A DNA stretch of 64,000 bases, taken from assembly GCA_023053685.1 (NCBI GenBank), contig JALIGW010000003.1, forward strand, positions 44,772,496-44,836,495. Reading direction: 5' to 3'. The position numbers and the translations under genes were made by a program. How positions within the stretch are numbered: the first letter of the stretch is position 1; every line of letters starts with the position of its first letter. The notes beneath the pieces were generated by a model. The model was not told the origin of the DNA and made no database searches. It saw nothing but the letters and a program-made list of their open reading frames with translations. This DNA comes from Diadophis punctatus similis. Taxonomy: Eukaryota; Chordata; Lepidosauria; Squamata; Dipsadidae. Positions 1 to 10,700 of this stretch are shown here, one piece after another.

Positions 1-83
1 ATTTGAACAGCTGAACTGCTGAACTAGCAGTCAGCTGAAGTAGGTTGCAGTGCTGCTTTTAACCACTGTGCCACCTCGGCACA
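1..83 (-). repeat. tRNA-derived SINE head, truncated by the window edge
   Basis: On the minus strand it reads GAGGTGGCACAGTGGTTA then AGCAGCACTGCAACCTACTTCAGCTGA, matching the 5' part of the SINEs at 31299 and 53207. A-box-like and B-box-like (GTTCAAAT) stretches are visible. Confidence 0.7.
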
Positions 84-1018
84 AGTATGTTATATTTATA
101 TGTATCTGTATATGCAGTTGAATAACGTATTATCTCTTTATTCAGGAATATGTAAACTGCTCTCCATCTAGTCAAATGTATAATATTTTACACTCTACAG
201 ATATGTTGGGACTTCAAGAATTATCCGCCAGCACAGGGATGGTAATTTTCCATCTACTCTGTTTTAAATTCAAAATGCCCTGTTTTGAGTTCCAAATATT
301 TCCTTTGCGTACAAAACAGGCTGTTTTAAACATTCTGAAAGCATTTCCAACTCAAAACAAAGTGTTTTAAACTCTGCTTAGAGCTGTGTTGAGTTCAAAC
401 ATTTCAAAACTCATTTCAGTGGTAGTTTCAAATGCAAATCAAAAATTACAACTTGAAACATCTTGAATTCAAAATATGTTTGCTCTTTTACTACCAGCCA
501 GCAACAGGATGCTGTGATGAAAATGGTTGCATGAGTTTATTCTTGCCCATTGAAGATTTTAGTTTCCAAAGGAGCTGGGAGCAAGTCCACATAGAAATAC
601 TGCTGCAGTCAAGGCCAGCGCAACAGGCAAGGCCAAATGTCTGATCCAAGGCTGGAATAGATGGGGCATCCAAAGCAGGTAAAAGGCACTCCATACTGTT
701 AATGCCACCTTACCTCCTAGTGACAAACAGATTTAGGATTCAGCTGTGAAACTTCAGGGGGAACACAATTCATTGGGAAGCAGATTCCAATTTCTTATAC
801 TTTAAAAAGAACCCACTTCACTGAATTGACATACATAATCCAGATTTAAAGTTTACCTGTAACTCAAGAATTCCTTCGAGGTCATAAGGAAAAATCCCTT
901 CTCTTTTTCTCTTAGGATATATTGTTTCCCCTCCCCCCCAGGGCAAAATCCTCTAAAAATATCCTTATTCCATTGTTCAATCTATGAAAATAGGACCATC
1001 TTTGGCAAAGCAGACAGC
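84..1018. other. Upstream intergenic stretch without recognisable gene
   Basis: AT-rich sequence; 240-430 repeatedly uses words like TTTTGAGTTC and AAAACA, suggesting an old degraded repeat. Nothing coding is convincing. Confidence 0.4.
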
Positions 1019-1077
1019 TATAGAATAGAATAGAATAGAATAGAATAGAATAGAATAGAATAGAATAGAATAGAATT
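1019..1077. repeat. (GAATA)n pentanucleotide microsatellite, LINE tail
   Basis: About eleven GAATA units. It abuts the 3' end of the minus-strand LINE fragment to its right, so it is that element's tail (TATTC on the LINE strand). A shorter relic is at 14827-14846. Confidence 0.9.
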
Positions 1078-2110
1078 CTTTATTGGCCAAGTGTGATTGG
1101 ATACACAAGGAATTTGTCTTTGGTGCATATGCTCTCAGTGTACATAAAAGAAAAGATACATTTGTCAAGAATCATGAGGTACAACACAGCGGCAGGTTGG
1201 TCCCTTACCGGTGCCGATGCACTGCGTGCGCATCTCCACGCTTCGGGTGCGCACTTGCTTGCTACGTGCACCCCCTTGCACGATTTTGCTTCTGCGCACG
1301 CACGGAAGCAAAATCACGCCGAAATCTTGCGAGGGGATGCGTGCGTGCATGAGATTTTGGCGCGATTTTGCTTCCACACATGCGCAGAAGCAAAATCTTG
1401 CCAAAATCTTACGCGCGCGTGCATCCCCTCACGAGATTTCAGCGCGATTTTGCTTCCACACATGCGCAGAAGCAAAATTGGCCAAAAATTCACTGGGAAA
1501 AATGGTGACGCGCGCGATGGACCGGCAGAGAGGGCTCCGGAGCGGTTGCGAACAAATTGCGCAATCGGCCGCTCCCTACTGGAGCTGCATATTGGGCAGC
1601 TCCAGCAGGAACCCACCTCTGGTACAACACTTAATGATTGTCATAGGGTTCAAATAAGCAATCAGGAAACAATCAATATTAATATAAATCATAAGGATAC
1701 AAGCAACAAGTTACAGACATACAGTCATAAGTGGGAGGAGATGGGTGATAGGAACAATGAGAAGATTAATAGTAATAGAGCCTTAGTGAATAGTTTGACA
1801 GTGGTGAGGGAATTATTTGTTTAGCAGAGCGTTTAGCGTTGGGGGGGGGGAACTGTTCTTGTGTCTAGTTGTTCTGGTGTGCAGCGCTCTATAGTGTCAT
1901 TTTGAGGGTAGGAGTTGAAACAGTTTATGTCCAGTATGCGAGGGGTCAGTAAATATTTTAACAGCCCTCTTTTTGACTCATGCAGTGTACAAGTCCTCGA
2001 TGGAAGGCAGGTTGACAGTAACCGTTTTTTCTGCAGTTCTGATTATCCTCTGAAGTCTGTGTCTGTCTTGTTGGGTTGCAGAACCAAACCAGACAGTTAT
2101 ACAGTATATC
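1078..2110 (-). mobile_element. LINE family A 3' fragment, minus strand, interrupted at 1187-1621
   Basis: 1078-1186 and 1630 onward are colinear with 14840-15045, and 1890-1975 with 36873-36985. The minus strand near 1978-2110 encodes a reverse-transcriptase C-terminal piece (ITVWFGSATQQDRHRLQRII ... AEK ... LPSIEDLYTA). It is 5' truncated. The clade is uncertain; a snake CR1/L3-type LINE with AATAG tails is one possibility. Confidence 0.7.
1187..1621. mobile_element. Non-autonomous hAT-type element inserted in LINE A, TSD GTACAACA
   Basis: The element starts CAGCGGCAGGTTGG and ends AACCCACCTCTG. It is flanked by the perfect 8-bp duplication GTACAACA (1179-1186, 1622-1629). The interior has GCGCATGC-rich inverted segments with AAGCAAAATC. 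The LINE copy at 14840 lacks it, giving a paralogous empty site. Confidence 0.85.
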
Positions 2111-2149
2111 TGTACTGCAAGAAGAGTTGCCCGAAATTCTAAGCCAACA

Positions 2150-4220
2150 AGCAGCGGTGCGTTGAACTGCAGCTCCCCCTGTCCCCAGTCTACGGCGCAG
2201 AGTCCCTGCTGTCTGACTCGATCGACAGGGGTCGCGTCTGGAGGGCACCAGGTTGGGGAAGACTGAAAGATCTGAGAAATGAATGTGGAGAAGAACCCTT
2301 TTGCGTAGGAAAGCAGCCTCCTTCTGGGAAGGTCCCTAGATCGGGGGCGTACAAGCCACCGTTCGCACCCCGGCTCCAGCAGGAAACATCGATCTAACAT
2401 CCCCCACCCCACCCCCGACAAGCAGCACGGCCCGTGGTCCCCGGAGCAGACGCGTTCCGTCCGGACCCCCCTGCCCTACCCGCCCCCCTCGCGCGCCACA
2501 GCTTTACGCGGCGTTGCTCCTCGCTCGCGGTGTGGGCGCCTCGCGCGTGGCCTCGGCTTGTACGGCCACCCCACCGAGGCCGCCGTCCCTGTCCCACAGA
2601 AGGGAGTCTTGTGCCGTATCCAGCCGAGCATCCCCTCCACGCACCCCCCCCTCTCCCGATCGCAAAGCCCGCAGTTGACGCCGTCCTTCAGCCACCAAGT
2701 AGGTCCGGCGTGAAAAACTGAATCCTCAGCCAACCCCCAGCAAGAGGCGTGCTGCTCCTTCCGGGTTTTCCGCTGCCAGGCTGAGCCAACAAGCCCGGAA
2801 TGCTGCATTACTCGGCCCACCCATGCCCTGCGGCTTTTCACCTTTGCTAGGGGAGGAGGACGCGAAGCCCACTCCTAGCAGGACTCTTCCCAGCCGAAGG
2901 AAAAGCGGCGGGCAGGGAATGCGGCAGCAGCAGACCAGCAGCTCGGAGCGGATCGGGCGGCCGGCAAGCTGCAGCGCGGAAAGAGTTAAGCGGAGGGAGA
3001 CATTCCGCCAAGGAGAATTCAGCGCAGGGGGTCTCAGTCTGGGGGAGGCGACCGGCGGCGAACGGGAGAGAGAGGCCGGCGCTGCTGCTGCTTCGGAGCG
3101 CCGAGTGGGGAGAAAGAGCCGCTCGCGGGCAAACGAGAAACTTTCCCCGGATCTTTCCTCGACGCGATCTGGAGGAGAAGGATATCCTGCACCCGCCGGG
3201 TGGGTGGGTGGAAAAAAGCTGCAGCGATAGCGCGGGGCCGCTTCGAGCAAGGGATTCCGCTGGCACCCTTGCAGAGGCGCGAAGCTTGGCCAGACGTCTC
3301 CGAGGGGAGCGCTGAACTAAGGAAGCTGGCAAACGCTTCGGCCGGAATTGCTCTCTGCTTCCTTCCGCGTCTTTCTTAACAGTTCGGAATCGCGAACGGA
3401 GCGGCAGTCGCCCGCAGCGGCTTTGGTCGGGGAGGGGGGAACCGGGGGCTTCTCAGTCGCAGAGAACGGCCCAAGCTTCTCCCGCTGCAGAGAGCCCGAA
3501 AGTGTCGGAGGGAGGGGCGAGACTCCGTTTCTGGAGGAAAGGGGGCCGTGAGCCCCCCCCCCCCATTTGAGCTTCTGACACTTCCCAGCCTCTCTATTTA
3601 GCACGCGCGCACAACCTTCCCCCCCCCCCATACTTCGCCTTCCTCCCTGATTAAAAAAACGGGATCCAAGAAATCTTCTCTCCACCCCCGGCAGATCGCT
3701 GTTTGTTGCTGGGCGCCCGATCGGATCCAAGAGGAGAAGCGCTTGCTTGCCACAGGTAGCCAAAGTCAGAGGCGCGACGCGACACGCGCGGCCGAGAGCG
3801 CTCGAGAGATCGCTCGTGTGTGTGTGTGTGCGTGCGTGGCCCAAAGGGTGCGGGAGGTCGGAGCTTGTTGCTGGCAGGCTCCGCTCCTCTGCCCCCCCTC
3901 CCCCCCAGGCTTCCCCCGCAGCCGAGGATGCAAGCTTTCCCCTGCGCCCGAGGAAGGCCGGACGAGCAGGCAGCAGTGCAGCAGGCGGGGAGCCGAGCTC
4001 TCGGGTGGGCTCTTGTGGGGGAGACCGTGGTGTCGAAGATTGCGCCTGGCAAACCGCGCCAGGCGGCGAAGGGAAAAAGCAGCAGCAGCAGAAACAGCAT
4101 CTGCGGTTGTTGAAAAGATACATAACTCAAGAACCGAACTGCGCGCGGCCGAGACTTTGGCTGGTCCCGGGGAAAGGGGCGGGGTCCCGCAAAAGCTGCA
4201 ACCCCACAGTTACTTTTAAA
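2150..4220. promoter_or_regulatory. CpG island, probable promoter and 5' UTR region of the TAFA5-like gene
   Basis: The sequence switches abruptly from AT-rich to GC-rich with dense CG dinucleotides, poly-C/G runs and GC boxes, in contrast to the rest of the window, and switches back about 400 bp before the start codon. A short GT/GC repeat lies near 3813-3838. No TATA box is evident. Many open frames here are long on both strands, as expected in GC-rich DNA, and none resembles a protein I know. A transcription start and possibly a noncoding first exon are likely inside; bidirectional transcription cannot be excluded. Confidence 0.6.
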
Positions 4221-4627
4221 GCAATTAAGTGGTGCAAATCGGGGTTTCAGAACATCCTTCTGGGCTAAAGCGAGGGCGGAGCTTGATGTTCACGATAAGA
4301 TGTAAAAGGGAGGGATCCTCTTCCTCGTTAAGAAATAAGACTTCTGGGCTCTAGATCGAGAAGCGCCCGATCCTAAAACAACCCAGCCGGGGCACTCTTG
4401 GAAGTTGCAGTTGGACCTGCACATTCTTTCTTGAAAGCCTAATGCTGCTGCCTACGGCTTTGCTCTGCCTGAAAGGAAATGCAGCTGTGCTCCAGTCACA
4501 GCAGAATCTCCTCCGTGCCAGGCAGACACCCCCTTATAGCTGGATTTAGAAAAAGCCTGAACTTTGCAGTGGGGGGCATCCTCCTTTGGCCCCTGCTGGT
4601 GGCCCACCTGGGGAAACCTCTGTGAGA

Positions 4628-4724
4628 ATGCTGGCCGGTTGGAGAGAGCTGTCTACCAGGATAAGTGCTATACTTGGCTGTCTCCTTTTCTTCTGGCTCT
4701 TGTACTGCCATCTGCCCAAGGAAG
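4628..4724 (+). CDS. TAFA5L: TAFA5-like coding exon 1 (N-terminus and hydrophobic leader)
   Basis: ATG at 4628 has A at -3, and an in-frame stop lies upstream at 4547, so this is the first usable ATG. The exon encodes 32 residues plus one base: a short polar start (MLAGWRELSTR), a hydrophobic run (ISAILGCLLFFWLLY), then CHLPKE. It ends at GAAG|GTAAGT, a near-ideal donor. The split glycine codon gives a Lys-Glu-Gly junction like the one I remember in the short human TAFA5 isoform. The leader could be a cleaved signal peptide or a signal anchor; no obvious cleavage site stands out. Reading through the donor gives an unrelated tail, so the splice is needed. Confidence 0.8.
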
Positions 4725-7700
4725 GTAAGTTCAGAGCTGTTTCATACAGCACCTGTCGTGATTCTGTCTCGTGCATTTGCAGAAATGATCTTTCCACCTG
4801 TTTTCCCTCAAGGCCTGCACAGGGAGCTTTACTTGGAACTGCCCAGGATGAGGCCAGGATCTTCTCCCCTGAGTCACCGTTTGCCTACCAGAGGATAGGC
4901 ACTCTTAAAAGTATAACTAATGAATCTATATATTGGGGCCTTTTATATTTAAAAATCAAGAGTGAGACCCGAAGTTCATATGTGACTGTAGATTTTATGG
5001 ATCTGTTCTCTTTCTTGGGGCCAAATATCATCCCATTCCTCTAGTTTTACAAAGGCACTGTGTATATTTAATATCAATAGTACTTGACTCTGGGAAGGCA
5101 GAAGTCGTATTTAGCTCCAACCCCAGGCAAAATGTCAGGGATATGATATTTTTACCAAGGCAGCAGAAGTAAAGAAGGATAGAAAATAAAATTCAGCTAA
5201 TACAAACTAGCTACAATATTAACACTTTGGCACAATGACATTAGGACTATCTTAAGCTGAGCAGCTTGGGCAACCATTAAGACCAGTAGTGGGTTCTAAA
5301 TCCCGTTGCTACCGGTTCACTCGGGTGCGCGCGGAACACTTCTGTGCATGCTCAGAAGCGTCCTGGGCGGGTGGGTGGAGCCTCCCGCCGCTGCTACCGG
5401 TTCGCCGAACTGGGCCGAACCGGGAGCAACCCACCGCTGATTAATACCCCATGTTCACCAAATCAAAACAAAAATACAGATTCTAAGATGAGCCAAAGCA
5501 ACCTGCCCAATTTCAGAAAACTGCATGGGTTGTTTTCGCCAATGACGTTCCATTGCATTCAAAGTTTGTTTGCAGTGTTTCCCAACCTTGGCAACTTGAA
5601 GATGTCTGGACTTCAACTCCCAGAATTCCCTAGCCAGCATTCGCTGGCTGGGGAATTCTGGGAGTTGAAGTCCAGACATCTTCAAGTTGCCAAGGTTGGG
5701 AAACACTGTTTTTGTGAGTCAAGGAGCAACAGTTTGGTGACATCACCTCCAAGTGATCCTAGACCTATTGTTGGGCCATTTTACTATTTAAATTTCAAAG
5801 GAAAATAAATTACTTTATTTCCCACCAGCTTTTCATATTGGTACTGGGATAAAGAGAATGATGATGGTTAGATATGTGGCTATTGGGGCTTCCAACTGAA
5901 CACTCATGGATTCAGCTTATCTGTGGCCTGGCAGAAGATCTAAGGAATATTAGATTTTAGATCTGGAAAGACTTCGAACTTGAAGGAGCAATAAGCAAGG
6001 GAGGGGTGAAAATAACTCTTCTAGCTTCGAAAAGCCAAAAATAGCTTAATCAGATACACAATCATAAAAAGGGAAACTTTCAAGGAGCACGGAAGGGGAA
6101 AGCTCCTATGATTGAAGGCCAAGATGAGGCATGCCTAATCTAGACTTGTGGATTTGCATTTTCCCTGAATCAGACTAATTTTCCTGCCACCATTTTTGCA
6201 GTAAATTCACAGTGCTTTTATTGCTTACAACATTTCAGGCTCTCATATTTATGTGTATGACGCTGTAGAAATATAAAAAAGCGGGTTTCACTTCAGGCTC
6301 TTTTGAATCCCTTGACATTTAGACAAACTTTACAGTTTGAATCTCTTGATGCTTAGGCTCTCACAGAAATAAAGGTTATCCTCACAGACCTTGCTTGTGC
6401 CTGATCAAGGTTCAGTGTCTATGGAAGGGTTGTCATCCGAACAGTGTTGGTTTGTGGATGATGTGGCCAGGACTATATATTTATTTATTTATTTGTGAGA
6501 TTTATATACTGCCTCACAGTGCAAGCACTCTCTAAGCGGTTTACACCAGTAAGCAATGTATATATTTACATTGCCCCCAACAATCTGGGTCCTCATTTTA
6601 CCTACCTCAGAAGGATGGAAGGCTGAGTCAACCTTGAGCCAGTGAGATTTGAACCGCTGACCTGCGGATCAGTGTCAGCTAATGTGGCCTGCAGTACCTG
6701 CCTCTAACCGCTGCGCCACCTCGGCTCGTAGAATATATATATATATCTAAGGAACATGTGACCAGTTGAGTTTGGGAATCTGCAAATTAGAAATCTTAAA
6801 AATTAGACCAGGCTTTACTATCATAGCAGACAGGCAGACATGAGTAAAAAAAAAAACCATCTCTGTCTAGCGAAAATGGTTTTCTCTTTGTTTTGGCTTT
6901 GAGAGTTGCCAATTTCTCTTCCTGACTCCTCCGACTTTCTTTCTGCTTCAAATTTAGCATGCCCTCAACCATGGTGGTTTTTTTTTTTATTTTTTTGCCA
7001 AGAGACATCTCTTGTGCAGTTGAAAATTGTGATGTAAGGTCCTGTGACGCCCAGGTCCTGCTACGTGTTAAGCCATGAATCCCACCTCCATTGATATTTC
7101 TATTGTAGGGTCAAAGTAGGCTTGGCTCAAATAATGGGAAATGGATTGGGAAACATCTCTGCCTGATACGCTGCTGTTAATTAATATCAGCAATTTTTCA
7201 TGTGATGAACAATGGTCTAAGCTAGTATAAGATAGTTTCTTACATTCCAAGGTAAGGTCTAATTCTGCTTCCTAGTTTGAAATTGTAAGTTTGAAATTAT
7301 GATTTTTATCAATATCTCTATTTGTTACAACAGTGCATATATAACTCCCTCCAACTCACGGTATGAGATTTAATATGAGACTCAATGTTACACATTTGAA
7401 TTCTGTTTTACAATAGGGTAGCCCACTCTTTTGTAACCTGGCCCTTGGATGCCTTGAGACTACACTTCCCAGAATTCTTAGCCAGCACGATCTGACTGGA
7501 ATTCTTATCCCTTGAAGTCTCAACCCATCAAGGAGAGGCAGATTAGGGAAAGGTGAAATAAACAAAGGGTTTACCTTTAAGTTTAAAGTGTCTAGTTTAA
7601 AATACCCATGTGCACGTAGCCCATTAATATGTGGTGAAGGCATTTTTTGTTCTCTGACAAAGTCTTCATCTCTCCGTGTTTACTCTTTTTTCACAAACAT

Positions 7701-10700
7701 ACTGACATACTTCACCCTTACGTGGTGTCCTCCAGTTACTCTTGAACAGTAAGATTCATCCACTCCAACTACAAATGGCCAAAATTGGAGGTCGCTGAGT
7801 TGGAGAAAGCCAGTATAGAGCATTCAGTCCTCTGATCTATCCTTTGTCTAGTGACTGGATGCAGAGAATTTCTAGCATATGACGTTATGGGGAAAGGAGC
7901 AGATAATCAGAACAAGTTAGGAATATGATAGTAACCAGCTTTTCTATTTTTTATTTCTTACGTATGTATGTTTGAGGGGGGAAGAGAGAAGAAGAAAAAA
8001 CCCCTATTGGGCAGTAAGCCCAAGCCCTGTTAAGCAACTGACTTGTTCCTGGGCTTCCCTCTTTCTTTCTCCCAGCTCTGCACTGTGTAACAGTCCTGCC
8101 AGCCCCAGCAACTGCAGAAGAAATCTTGAGCTGATGTTTACTTCCCCAGAAACCTATAAAGATCGCTGTCAGCATAAATGTCCCATTGAGAGCCCAGCAA
8201 CAGGGGCCTCTTGCAAACAAGGATGCAGGGAGATTTTGCAAATTCGTGTTGATCCATTCATTATATCACAGTTTAACAACTGTAGCTAAATATTTATGCA
8301 GTGATTCAAAGGATGAGAGCTTATCCAATCAAACCATAGTTATGAGTTCAAAGCTAGCCTCAGGCATGCAAGATTCAAGGCAGTGCCAACTTGCTGGCCA
8401 CCTTGCCAGAATCCCTAAATCACTTAGAAGTCACAAGGCTGTTTGCTGTATAGCTTCCTTCACTGGGCAATCTGCAAAGCAGCCAAGGTGCAAATTACTT
8501 GCACTTCATTGTTATAGTTTTGTGGCAGGGAAAAGTCAATGCTATACTAAAGCTTGTTCAATAACAACATAGCCCCACCACTCTGCAAAGCCCAAACATT
8601 TTAAATCTCTTGACGTTTACTGTCTCGTGTGTATATATAGATAATAAATATGTGGATATACTAATGCTGGTTGCTAAGAAAAGCTTAACAATCTGAGCAT
8701 AGTAGGTATGATGCTGTTATTTTTTTAAACTTAGTAATAGCCTTTTTTAAAAACCAATAGAGATGAAATTTTAACAATAGACAGCCTTGTGGCATTCTAA
8801 AGAGCACAACACATTTATTATAATACTGCAGCACCTTAATGAGTAGCTTTGTTACAGTTTGGCCTCTAGGTTTGCTTAATTAAAAGCTAATTTAGCCATT
8901 AAGATTCCACAGAAATTCTCTACCTTGCTTCCAATTGTTTCTCCTCTCCTGCAGGAGTTCTGATCAGCTTTCTCTTAAACTATAACATTTTGTCCAATAA
9001 AATACAACACCTTTTTGTATCTCACCTGTACTATAACCACCTCACCCCTCGTTTTTATCAATTTGAATAAGTTCAGAGTTTGAAATCTGTCAGATTTTTA
9101 AATAAAACCTTTAAGTTTGCGTCAATTGCACTAAGAAATGTACATTGACTTCAGATTTCAGTAAAATGTGAAATGTACATAAATTTGTACTATGCAAAAA
9201 AAAAAAAAGCTGGTACTTTTGTTCTATATAACAACCTGCGTAGATATTTCATGTAAATGTAATATAATCATGTATAAATTAAGCCTTCAATATTAAGCAA
9301 AAGTAGAAATTATGGTAACATGGAGGACAAATATTTGAATTTACATCTGAAATATATAAAGGTCCAAAACTGTATTTGACTCTCTGCTTTTGTCAAAATA
9401 TTTAAAAGGTATTATGATTGTTCCAGAGCTAATAGGATGAGAATTTGCCATGCTAATACAAAATTCAGCAGGTGAAAGTATTGGAAGCTGTTGATTACCT
9501 TGATCATTTTAAAAACTGAGAGTGGTATCGTAGAGGAAGAGATAGATCACTTACCCCCCCCCCCAAAAAAAACAAATCCTAGCAGAGAACAGAAAAGTGA
9601 TAGAATTCAAAAAAATACTATTTGTCAGAAAACATATCCCTCCCTTCTTTAGCCTTTGCAAAGTGGAGCACAAAGTTGTTACTCCTTTATGAGATTTGTG
9701 GGGCGTTCCGAGACCAAAACAGCTAACTACTTTTGGGAACACTTTATGACCCTGCAGGTATGAGAGATGAACTGCAGACATGCAAAATTTTAATGTCTGT
9801 TCTAAATGAGAAACAAATTATCCTTGGAATTATACAAGTTGGGCTCACATGAAGTGTCTAGTCTGTTCCAATGCTCTGGCTTGATTAGATCAGATGCAGC
9901 AGAGGAAAGACTTCAGTTTTGTAGAGTATGCTTTATCTCTTTAGTAGTATCTTGGGGCATAGATAGACCAACCAGAGCCAGGAGCATAATATTGGCGAGG
10001 CCAAGCAAATTGCAAAATGATGGTTCAGCAGGCAGGCAGAGCCTGATACCTTCTGGGCTTCGTGAGCCACACATTGGCCTGATGTTTATATACAAGCCAG
10101 CATCTGAAAGGCTATAATTGTCATGATGTGAATATTGCCAGTTTGTGCACCTCTATGTTTCCTAAGGTTCCTGTATTTATGATCAAGCAGACATGTGATA
10201 TGTTATACTACGCATGCGTGCATTCCAGGAGTTTTTGTCAACTCCCATTTCTTTCCTTCTCTTCTCCATTTCTGCTGAAGGCAGACGTGACTTCATTAGC
10301 TGAAAAGATGTAGCTTATTAAGGGTCTATTTTATTATTTTTGTACCGAAATAAATATTTTGTTAATTAGATTTGAATCTCGGTTTTATTTTTCTAATGCG
10401 AATGACTTCAAAGAAGCAAGATCCAAGATTGCCTCTGATAGGAGAAAATCCTATCTTGACAACAATTATGGGTGCTTGTAACCTAATTTAGGGGTAACAG
10501 GTTTGGGTATATGTGTGTGCCTTCAAGTCAGTGTTGACTCCTGGTGACTACCTGGAAAAGTTATTGCAGTTTTCTTGCAAACTTTTTGGAAATTGATTGC
10601 TATTGCCTCCTACCTGTGGTTGAGAAAAAGTGACTGGCCCAAAGTCACCCAGTTGGCTTTGTGCCTAAAGTGGGAGTAGAACTCCCAATCTCTAGCCCAG

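Noticed and set aside
2394..4268. Long open frames on both strands in the GC-rich island (up to 268 codons on the minus strand)
   Set aside because: GC-rich DNA lacks stop codons by chance. The translations are low-complexity Pro/Arg/Ser/Gly mixes, overlap in several frames and show no domain.
4586..4627. An N-terminal extension of the TAFA5-like protein starting at 4586
   Set aside because: The codon at 4586 is TTG. The first ATG after the in-frame stop (4547) is at 4628.
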